From Pseudomonas guineae (GTDB lineage: Bacteria; Pseudomonadota; Gammaproteobacteria; Pseudomonadales; Pseudomonadaceae): 64,000 nt of DNA. Under the pieces are notes generated by a model. The model was given only the letters and a program-made list of their open reading frames with translations. It was not told the DNA's origin and ran no database searches. Of this stretch, positions 57,227-64,000 are shown piece by piece (within the stretch, counting starts at the first letter, position 1; the number at the start of each line of letters is the position of its first letter). Both the position numbers and the translations under genes were made by a program. Location: contig NZ_FOQL01000003.1 of the NCBI RefSeq assembly GCF_900113745.1, positions 434,001 through 498,000 of the forward strand, given 5' to 3'.

Positions 57227-58315
57227 TTATTGTTGGCCCAGATCGGCGCCCGTAGGCGCAGCAGTGTGAACGCCACCCTGCCCTACCAGAATCAGATTGC
57301 CGTTTTCCATTGCTGCAACGCCTGCCAGCGAAAGCCGATCAGCACGATTGGTCACACTGAAATTGCGGCCATTGTCGGTACTCTTAAGCACGGTACCGCC
57401 ATGCCCAACCACCACAATAGAACCGTCGGCCAGACGATTACCGTCAGCCAAACCAAACTCTAAGGGGCCATTATTAGCGGTATTCAAGCTGATCGCCTGC
57501 CAGGTCGTACCGAAGTCAGCCGAGCGGAACAAGTGCCCACGCAAGCCATAAACCAGTATCGCTCCGGCTTCATCGGTACCCAATGCACCAAACAGTGAAC
57601 CCTCATAAGGGCCCTCAAGCGTTTCCCAGGTTTGACCCCAATCCGGGGAGCGGAACATAACGCCCTGCTCACCGACTACAAATAGACCGGAGTCTTTAAC
57701 TTCTACGATAGCGTTGAGGTGATAAAGATCTTCGTTACCCATGCGGTCACCAATATCAACCCAATTGGCACCACCGTCAGTAGTTTCCAGCAGAGCACCA
57801 TAGGCACCCACTACAAAGCCGTTATTACGATCCTTAAACCAGACATCAAGGAACGGAGCACCTTCTTCACGCTCTAGGTCTTCGAACTGCTTGACCCAGG
57901 TAGCGCCACCGTCGGTGCTGGCAAGAATTTGTGCATCGTGCCCAACGGCCCAACCATGGCTGTCGTCGATAAAGAACACGGCAGTCAGCATTTGCTTGGT
58001 CGGCACTTTGGCCTGCACCCAGCTCGCGCCATTATCGTCGGAATAAAGAATATGCCCACGGTCACCGACGGTGACCAGACGCTTGCCTAGGCTGGCAACA
58101 TCCAGCAGCAAGCTGTGTGGGGCCTTGGCAGACGTTATCGAAAATTTACTGCCTTCATCGCTGGCAGCTTGCAGTGGTGCACTGGCAAGCATCAGCATGG
58201 ATAGCACACCGCACAACGACAGCGCTTTGGCTATCGGTGAGTGGCGGAGCGCCGGTGTGTGGGAAAGCCCCACAACATGACCGGCCTGGGTGCGCCGCAC
58301 AACGGGCTCACTCAT
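57227..58315 (-). CDS. YCF48-family beta-propeller protein, secreted
   Basis: 362 residues. A long N-region and hydrophobic core (SLCGVLSMLMLASAPLQAAS, about 34-52) form a signal peptide. Then come Asp-box blades: HILYSDDNGASWVQ, ILASTDGGATWV, LLETTDGGANWVDIG, MFRSPDWGQTW, LFRSADFGTTWQ, LKSTDNGRNF. Such propellers are named for the photosystem assembly factor YCF48 and here lie next to the RND gene, a usual pair. Periplasmic; helper role inferred. Confidence 0.88.
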   Translation of the reverse strand: MSEPVVRRTQAGHVVGLSHTPALRHSPIAKALSLCGVLSMLMLASAPLQAASDEGSKFSITSAKAPHSLLLDVASLGKRLVTVGDRGHILYSDDNGASWVQAKVPTKQMLTAVFFIDDSHGWAVGHDAQILASTDGGATWVKQFEDLEREEGAPFLDVWFKDRNNGFVVGAYGALLETTDGGANWVDIGDRMGNEDLYHLNAIVEVKDSGLFVVGEQGVMFRSPDWGQTWETLEGPYEGSLFGALGTDEAGAILVYGLRGHLFRSADFGTTWQAISLNTANNGPLEFGLADGNRLADGSIVVVGHGGTVLKSTDNGRNFSVTNRADRLSLAGVAAMENGNLILVGQGGVHTAAPTGADLGQQ

Positions 58316-58462
58316 ATACCTTCCCCCTTATTCTTATAGGTAGCACTACGCTTATAGCAGTGCGCCTATCCTACTGAGCTTTCAAAAGGCCTGACAATCG
58401 GCGCGACGTTATGTTTTGTTAAACCCGGCCGCCTACCATGCCCTGTTCGACTGATAAATAGC

Positions 58463-58492
58463 AAAAGGCCGCTACAACAGTAGCGGCCTTTT
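58463..58492. terminator. Terminator after DUF1329 gene
   Basis: Perfect 12-bp stem AAAAGGCCGCTA/TAGCGGCCTTTT with loop CAACAG. Symmetrical, with T runs both ways; separates DUF1329/DUF1302 from the YCF48/RND unit. Confidence 0.88.
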
Positions 58493-58510
58493 GCTCAACC
58501 TACTCGCGAA

Positions 58511-59881
58511 TTAACGCGTGCCGCGACGACGCAGCGCAGCAGGTTTGAAGTAACCGTCATCCGGTACTGCTTGGCTGAAGTCGATGGTGCTTGGCTCTTC
58601 GTTATCCAGGTTTTGGACGTGGTAACGACGCGCCTGCAGATCGTGGAACGTGTCCAGCGCAGACCAGGTGGTCGGCAGGTCATAGTAGTTTTTCAGGTAG
58701 GCAATCGAAACGCGCCACAGCTCGCCGCGACCGTCGTACTGATCAACCACTGCGGCTTGCCAGCTGTCCTCGTCGAGGAACAGGGTGCGCTTGGAGTAAA
58801 TGTGGCGAGAACCCGACTTCAACGTACCTTCAACAACCCATACGCGGTGCAGCTCGTTTCGCGTGAACGCTGGGTTCAAGTGACCCACTTGCAGCAAGTC
58901 CTTGTACTTTACATCCGGGCTGGTGACTTTGTAGCTGTTGTAAGGAATGTAGATTTCCTTCTTACCCACTAGTTTCCAGTCATAACGATCTGGCGAACCG
59001 TTGATCATGTCGGTGTCGTCTGCAGTGCGCAGGCCATCAGCGGCAGCAATCGGGGTGTCGTAGGCGAGGTTTGGTGCGCGACGCACACGGCGCTGGCCGG
59101 CGTTATAGCCCCACGCCTGACGCGGCTCTTTAACCTGATCCAGGGTTTCGTGTACCAATACTGCACCACCGGCCAGACGTGCCGGGCTTTTGGTGAAGGA
59201 CAGGTAGTAGAACATGATGTTGTTCAGGTCAGCTGCAGTGCCTTTTGGGTTGTAAAATTTGAACATGGCCTCCTGCTGCGAAGTCACCAGGGAATAAGCC
59301 CCGTTACGCTGCACAGCCACTTCGGATGCGCGACGCACGATGTAGGTACCACGGTAGCGTGCGATGTGGTTCCACAGAGCCTCTACACCATTCTGAGGAA
59401 TCGGGAACGGGATACCACCGTAGGCATCAGAAAAGCCGTTACCGCCATCGAGTAGCTTTGCAGTGGTCGCATTCTTAATGGTGTTGTCGTACACCCACTT
59501 CGGCGCAGAACCAGAGCGACGGGTCTGATAGACCGGCATCTGGTAGCTGTTCGGGTAGGTGTTGAACATCGCAATCTGACCAGGGGTCAGGTTGTCTTTA
59601 TACTGATCCAAGTTGGCCTTGGTGATGGTGAACAGCGGCTTGTCACCGGCAAAAGGATCAACGTGGTGCTGGCCTGGCGAGGTGTAACCTGCCGGAGCCG
59701 AGGTGATACCACCGGTCCACTCAGGAATAGTGCCGGCAGCGTTACCAGCCTTCTCGGCACCGAACGGGGTGAGGCTTGCGCCTAACTTTGCTGCTTCCTG
59801 CGACGAAACTGCAGCGAACGCGCCGCCAGCGGACAGGGCCAGCGCAATGGCAACACCCATCAGCGTGTGCTTTTTCAGCAT
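58511..59881 (-). CDS. DUF1329 family outer-membrane-associated protein
   Basis: 456 residues from ATG (MLKKHTLMGVAIALALSAGG) with GGAGA 7 nt upstream; an earlier in-frame start adds 15 residues with no ribosome site. Signal peptide (1-23, ending GAFAA). The body SSQEAAKLGASLTPFGAEKA and GNAAGTIPEWTGG is the DUF1329 (LolB-like fold) start. Paired with DUF1302 in many Pseudomonas; expected at the outer membrane. Confidence 0.92.
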   Translation of the reverse strand: MLKKHTLMGVAIALALSAGGAFAAVSSQEAAKLGASLTPFGAEKAGNAAGTIPEWTGGITSAPAGYTSPGQHHVDPFAGDKPLFTITKANLDQYKDNLTPGQIAMFNTYPNSYQMPVYQTRRSGSAPKWVYDNTIKNATTAKLLDGGNGFSDAYGGIPFPIPQNGVEALWNHIARYRGTYIVRRASEVAVQRNGAYSLVTSQQEAMFKFYNPKGTAADLNNIMFYYLSFTKSPARLAGGAVLVHETLDQVKEPRQAWGYNAGQRRVRRAPNLAYDTPIAAADGLRTADDTDMINGSPDRYDWKLVGKKEIYIPYNSYKVTSPDVKYKDLLQVGHLNPAFTRNELHRVWVVEGTLKSGSRHIYSKRTLFLDEDSWQAAVVDQYDGRGELWRVSIAYLKNYYDLPTTWSALDTFHDLQARRYHVQNLDNEEPSTIDFSQAVPDDGYFKPAALRRRGTR

Positions 59882-59907
59882 CTTGATTCTCCGTGAATAA
59901 GTCATCA

Positions 59908-59931
59908 ACCGAGTGCCCGCAGGCACTCGGT
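59908..59931. terminator. Intercistronic hairpin DUF1302-DUF1329
   Basis: Perfect 10-bp stem ACCGAGTGCC/GGCACTCGGT, loop CGCA, between the two genes. It may partly terminate or stabilise the message and so set unequal amounts of the two proteins. Confidence 0.7.
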
Positions 59932-59946
59932 ATTTTCTAGTTATGT

Positions 59947-61956
59947 TTAGAAGGAATACTTAACGTTGACGCCGATATTGTCGCGGTCGCGGCTGCCGTT
60001 ATTCTGACCACCACCGAAGAACTCGGTATACGCCAGCTCGCCTTCTAGACTATTTAGATAGTTAGCTTTAACACCGAGGGTATAAGCCTTGCGGCCTTCA
60101 ATGAAGTTACCGGTTTGGTAAGAGTTACCTTCGAAGTCATCTTTGTAGACTACATACGGGGAAACGTTTACACCGGCGTAAACATCGTTCCAAGTACCGG
60201 ACAACACCATGGTATAGCCATAAGCGTTTTTGTTGACCTGATCATCACGATCGCCGCCACTGACATAGGAGTTGTTGCCGCGACCAGAGTAGTAACGGGT
60301 AGCGCCGTCCTTAGTTGTGTACTTCAGGTCTGAACCGCGAAGGTGCTCGGAGCCAAGCTCAAACACACCGAACAGTGAGTCGAAACCGGCTGTTGGACCA
60401 AAATTGTAGATAGTACCTAACGTAGTGTTATAGGCCTCAACACGCTCAACGTTATGAATCACATCCCCGAGGCGAACTTGTTGACCCCCAATATTTACGG
60501 GGCGGCCGCTGGCAAGCGGGGCCGCCTGCCCCAACAAATCACCTAATAGATCATTAGTGGTCGCAACACCTATTGGAAGGTTTGGACGATAGGCCAACTC
60601 ACCGAACACCGAAGCGTTGCCAACAGTCGTGTTGAAGCTGAAGCCATACATACGGATATCTTCAGCATATTCGCGACGTGCATTAACCTGATTGGCCACA
60701 TCGATGGTAGCGACACCGCCAACCGCACTGCTCAAAGCGTTACGATAGGCAGTAGCAAGCGCACCAGTAGGAGCCGACGCGATAGCACTTTCTAGCTGTG
60801 TCACAGTAATATTCTGACTAGCTGCGACCGACTGCTTAATTCCAGGAGTCGCTCCTGCTTGTATATCAGCAAGATTTAACCCCGCATAGCTACCCAGGTC
60901 TGCGGCGATCGTAGGTTCTTTAGAGTGATAATTAACAAAATAAGCTCCGAACTCGGTGGAATTAAGCTCTTCGGCAATATATTTAAAATTGAACCCATAC
61001 TGACCATCATTCTTTGCGTTGATATCAGAGCCAATTTTTGCAACCTGTATGTTCCCGCTAGAATCTACGCTACGGCCACCCATCAAGCCACCAACGTTAC
61101 CTGCACTTAAGCCTTTGTATAAATTACCGACTGGTAAGAGAGCAGTTTGGGTTGAGTAAGCAGTGTTACCACCATCAGCAAACAAGTCAGTCTCAGAGAA
61201 ATAAGTGCCGACGGGATCGATAGCTGATTCTTTCCAGTTGAACTGGTAGAAAGCTTCCATTGAAAGGTTATCGGTCAGACCCACGTTGAAACTCAACGCC
61301 TCAACCGGCACCAGCACTTCTTTCAGCTCAGCACCTGGCAGGCGGAACTTAGCAGCATCTACTGGGTTAGTCGTGTTGATGCCACCACGGTAGAACAAGC
61401 CTTCGCCCCAGTTAAATACCTGCTTACCGAAACGCCCGGAAACTGGCATGTCAGCCACATCCCAATTGCCATACACATAGGCATCGAGGATTTGCGCACC
61501 GCGGCCAGCCTTGTGGCGAGCCTCATAGGTGAAACTCGAATCGTTCGGCGTATTTTGGCTCGGCTGCGAGGGGTTATTCTGACTCAGGTAGTCGTTGCGC
61601 TTGTCCATGATCTGGGTGTCATAGAAGGCAGTGCCACGGACAAACACGCCGTAGTTCTGATAGCGCGCTTCCATATCAGTGGTGATTTTGAACACTTCGG
61701 AAACCAAACCGGTGTCGAAATTACGGTTACCGTCGTTGGTGTTGATGTCGTTGTTGCTCTTGTCCTGACCCTGGACGCGCCAGAGTTGGCCGTAGGACAC
61801 GGTGGAGTCGATGGAGCCAGTGACTTCATTGTCGGCGAAGCTGAATTCAACCGCCTGGGCATGGGCTGCTACCAGCAGAGGAAGGATGCCAACAAAGGCA
61901 AAACCAGCCTTGGCAGGCGCAAAACGCAATACGGGCTTACGGGACTTAACTTCCAT
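59947..61956 (-). CDS. DUF1302 family outer-membrane protein
   Basis: 669 residues from ATG (MEVKSRKPVLRFAPAKAGFA) with GGAG 10 nt upstream. Signal peptide to about residue 36 (HAQAVEFSF). Many short amphipathic strands and a final strand ending in aromatic Phe (GVNVKYSF) indicate a beta-barrel. DUF1302 proteins accompany DUF1329 and RND genes; probably a channel in the outer membrane. Confidence 0.92.
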   Translation of the reverse strand: MEVKSRKPVLRFAPAKAGFAFVGILPLLVAAHAQAVEFSFADNEVTGSIDSTVSYGQLWRVQGQDKSNNDINTNDGNRNFDTGLVSEVFKITTDMEARYQNYGVFVRGTAFYDTQIMDKRNDYLSQNNPSQPSQNTPNDSSFTYEARHKAGRGAQILDAYVYGNWDVADMPVSGRFGKQVFNWGEGLFYRGGINTTNPVDAAKFRLPGAELKEVLVPVEALSFNVGLTDNLSMEAFYQFNWKESAIDPVGTYFSETDLFADGGNTAYSTQTALLPVGNLYKGLSAGNVGGLMGGRSVDSSGNIQVAKIGSDINAKNDGQYGFNFKYIAEELNSTEFGAYFVNYHSKEPTIAADLGSYAGLNLADIQAGATPGIKQSVAASQNITVTQLESAIASAPTGALATAYRNALSSAVGGVATIDVANQVNARREYAEDIRMYGFSFNTTVGNASVFGELAYRPNLPIGVATTNDLLGDLLGQAAPLASGRPVNIGGQQVRLGDVIHNVERVEAYNTTLGTIYNFGPTAGFDSLFGVFELGSEHLRGSDLKYTTKDGATRYYSGRGNNSYVSGGDRDDQVNKNAYGYTMVLSGTWNDVYAGVNVSPYVVYKDDFEGNSYQTGNFIEGRKAYTLGVKANYLNSLEGELAYTEFFGGGQNNGSRDRDNIGVNVKYSF

Positions 61957-62588
61957 CGAAACGTTACTCCGTGTACAGATCATCTTTTTGCACCCCAACC
62001 ACCGGGGCACGTTATGGCCGTACTGATGACGACCTTAAGTGTTGATTGGAAGGTATCCCCAACGCGTTTAAACGCGCCTCACTGTTTGGCTTGCGCCATG
62101 CCGAGGTCAAATCGACTTAGCACCTGCAACCATAGTGCCAATTCAAACGGGCGTATAAAAAATAGCTGACCTCATAAATAGAACCATTCACCCACGGCGT
62201 GACTGATCATTCAGCGACCAGATAACAAGCGCCAAGGACGCATTTATCTTTTTTTGTCCTACTAACTGGCGCGTTCTGCCACTCAGGTACGCAACAGACC
62301 GTCAAGACGCTGTAAATACTGCAGCGAAGGTCAAGCCAAAAAGCTTAAGAAAATTGCGCGCACGCTGGCTACATTCAGCTAGGTAACACAAAAGTGTTAC
62401 CTAGCTGAATTTGAGTAACACTTTTGTACCATTAATGAGGCCTAAACAAGCACCCTGTAACCCGTGCGTTGCACACAGAGCCGCAGGGTAGGCCTTTAGA
62501 ATTAGTGAATAGATTAAATTCGGCCAAACAGCTGCAACACAACTTTATTTGCAGCGGCGTTACCACCCACACTGTTACTGCACAGCTA
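61957..62588. other. Intergenic region with promoter of DUF1302 unit
   Basis: About 630 bp between DUF1302 and pepN without a credible gene. It should hold the promoter of the DUF1302-DUF1329 unit and the end of pepN. No clear terminator with T tract follows pepN. The only strong structure is the inverted-repeat group at 62373-62427. Confidence 0.6.
62373..62427. repeat. Three-armed inverted repeat
   Basis: Arms 1 and 2 form a perfect 17-bp hairpin: ATTCAGCTAGGTAACAC (62373-62389), loop AAAA, and GTGTTACCTAGCTGAAT (62394-62410). A third arm GTAACACTTTTGT (62415-62427) pairs with 62388-62400 (ACAAAAGTGTTAC, 13 bp). The two pairings exclude each other, as in attenuators or switch elements, though no T tract follows either. 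Confidence 0.75.
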
Positions 62589-64000
62589 TTAATCAACCAG
62601 ACTCTTGCTGACCACCTCATAGACGTCACTGGACAGCTCGCCCGAGGCCATAATGCGCTGCAACTCAGCCTTCATTTGGGCCTGACGGGCACTGCCATAT
62701 TTAGCCCAGCGGGTCAGTGGCGCCAGCAGGCGCGAAGCGATTTGCGGATTGAGCGCATTGAGGGTGATCACCTGATCGGCCAGGAAGCGGTAGCCACTGC
62801 CATCGGCCTGATGGAAGCCTTGCAGGTTCTGCCCGGCGAATGCACCGATCAAGGCGCGCACCTTATTAGGATTCTTCAAGGTAAACGCCGGGTGCCGCAT
62901 CAACTGCTCAACGCGCTGCAGCGCGCCTGGCAAGGCGCAGGCAGCCTGCACGCTAAACCACTGATCCATCACCAGCGGATTGTCCTTGAAGTCGTCGGCA
63001 AAGCTGGTCAGCGCTGCGGCCTTCTCAGCCTCAAACGGCGAATTGATCAGTACGGCCAAGGCCGCCAAACGCTCGGTCATGTTATCCGCGCTTTCGAACT
63101 GCTCCAGACACGCCACCAGCACCTCAGCGTTACCGCTCAGCATCAGGTAGGACAGCGCAATGTTCTGCAGACTACGGCGAGCAAAGTGCTCGGCCTCGGC
63201 CACATAGGCGCTATTGCGGGACACTTCACGGTTAGCCTGATAACGCTGCCACAGCAGATCAAACAGTGCATCGGCGAGCTGCTGGCGGGCAAATTCTCGG
63301 GCCGCGTGGATGGCCTCGACATCGGCCACTTCACTGATTTGAGTCAAATACGCCTCGCCTGGCAGCGAGAGCATCTCGGCGACCATGGCTTGATCCAGCG
63401 ACTCGTCCGCCAGCAGGGTACGGAAGGCCGCGACCAGACGCTGATCAAGCACCAGCGGCTCGCCGCGTTGATGCTGGCCGATCAAGTCCTGCAGCACCTG
63501 CACGGATAACTGCTGCCCGGCCTCCCAGCGATTAAAGCCATCACTGTCGTGCTGCATCAGGAACATCAATTGATCGCGACTGTAGGGGAAGCTCAGCTTG
63601 ATCGGCGCTGAGAACCCACGCAGCAAGGAAGGCAGCGGCTTTTCCGCCACGTTGATAAAGGTGAACGCTTGCTCGGCTTCGCTTACCTGCAGTACGCGCG
63701 CCCCCGCTAGGGCGGTATCTTCGCCCACCAACTGCAGCGGCAACTCATGCCCTTGGGCATCGAGCAGCGCCAACTCAACAGGGATCACAAAAGGCAGCTT
63801 CTGCGCCTGACCCGGCGTCGCCGGGCAGCTTTGGCGGAACGCCAGACGGTAGCTGTTGGCAGCCGCGTCATAGCTTTCGCTGACTTCAAGATGCGGCGTA
63901 CCGGCCTGACTGTACCAGTGCTTGAACTGGGTTAGATCAATGCCATTAGCCTCTTCCATCGCGCGGATAAAATCATCACAGGTCACAGCCTGGCCATCAT
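62589..64000 (-). CDS. pepN: Aminopeptidase N, C-terminal part (window edge)
   Basis: The frame is open through the right edge (DGQAVTCDDFIRAMEEANGI at 64000), so the N-terminal catalytic part is outside. The visible 470 residues match the PepN C-terminal domains: LTQFKHWYSQAGTPHLEVSE, then the helical superhelix with SFADDFKDNPLVMDQWFSVQ and HPAFTLKNPNKVRALIGAFA, ending SSDVYEVVSKSLVD. PepN is the main cytoplasmic zinc aminopeptidase. In P. aeruginosa pepN lies near the bat operon, which I recall from its map. Confidence 0.93.
   Translation of the reverse strand, partial: DGQAVTCDDFIRAMEEANGIDLTQFKHWYSQAGTPHLEVSESYDAAANSYRLAFRQSCPATPGQAQKLPFVIPVELALLDAQGHELPLQLVGEDTALAGARVLQVSEAEQAFTFINVAEKPLPSLLRGFSAPIKLSFPYSRDQLMFLMQHDSDGFNRWEAGQQLSVQVLQDLIGQHQRGEPLVLDQRLVAAFRTLLADESLDQAMVAEMLSLPGEAYLTQISEVADVEAIHAAREFARQQLADALFDLLWQRYQANREVSRNSAYVAEAEHFARRSLQNIALSYLMLSGNAEVLVACLEQFESADNMTERLAALAVLINSPFEAEKAAALTSFADDFKDNPLVMDQWFSVQAACALPGALQRVEQLMRHPAFTLKNPNKVRALIGAFAGQNLQGFHQADGSGYRFLADQVITLNALNPQIASRLLAPLTRWAKYGSARQAQMKAELQRIMASGELSSDVYEVVSKSLVD

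Noticed and set aside
62469..63509. 346-codon plus-strand frame
   Set aside because: Antisense to pepN; shows mirror composition only.

Overview
The window is Pseudomonas-type DNA. About 47.6 kb of a lambda-like temperate phage is joined to about 16 kb of host chromosome. The host side carries a moxR/bat operon, an RND-YCF48-DUF1329-DUF1302 cluster and pepN, an arrangement I recall from Pseudomonas chromosomes. The integrase gene ends 31 bp before the moxR start codon, so the right prophage junction lies there. The left end of the prophage lies before position 1.

Late region (1-21.1 kb, minus strand, read right to left): small and large terminase, a P22-like portal, a scaffold-like protein, an N4-gp56-type major capsid protein, a decoration-like protein, a protein with an N-terminal RyR domain, a head-tail protein, lysis genes (holin, signal-anchor endolysin, Rz with embedded Rz1), then fibre and tail proteins. 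No tail tape measure or sheath is visible, so a podovirus-like virion is likely. A 17-bp sequence recurs three times, each time upstream of a minus-strand late block; it is a candidate phage late promoter or activator site. Two plus-strand accessory genes (8.2 and 21.3 kb), each followed by a hairpin terminator, interrupt the late region.

Early and immunity region (22-34.2 kb): a winged-helix protein at the position of lambda Q, NinG, DUF1367, a DnaC-type helicase loader, an O-like initiator whose gene contains six iterons and an AT-rich stretch (a lambda-type origin), CII, Cro, a three-operator PR region and a LexA-type CI. Downstream of cI is a cargo block: a DUF5334 protein, a YHYH peptide, a membrane protein, a secreted nuclease with an Excalibur domain, a YecR-like lipoprotein, an ImmA/IrrE plus DUF4411 (PIN-like) pair, and two DUF1654-like genes with LexA-box upstream regions. 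A second two-operator site with the same architecture as PR lies at 34.1 kb. It is the PL promoter, reading rightward into a leader with a boxA-like sequence and a stem-loop.

PL transcript (34.2-47.6 kb): small genes, a hairpin-rich 440-nt untranslated stretch, RecT, a YqaJ/lambda-Exo nuclease, SSB, RdgC, a YejK/NdpA homologue, a small regulator gene split at a G8 run, a cytosine methyltransferase with five internal repeats, further small genes, a candidate excisionase and the integrase.

Host part (47.7-64 kb): moxR, DUF58, DUF4381, two VWA proteins (the second fused to TPR) and BatD form a tightly overlapping plus-strand operon. Convergent to it are an MMPL/RND transporter, a YCF48 protein, DUF1329 and DUF1302 outer-membrane-type proteins, then the C-terminal part of pepN.
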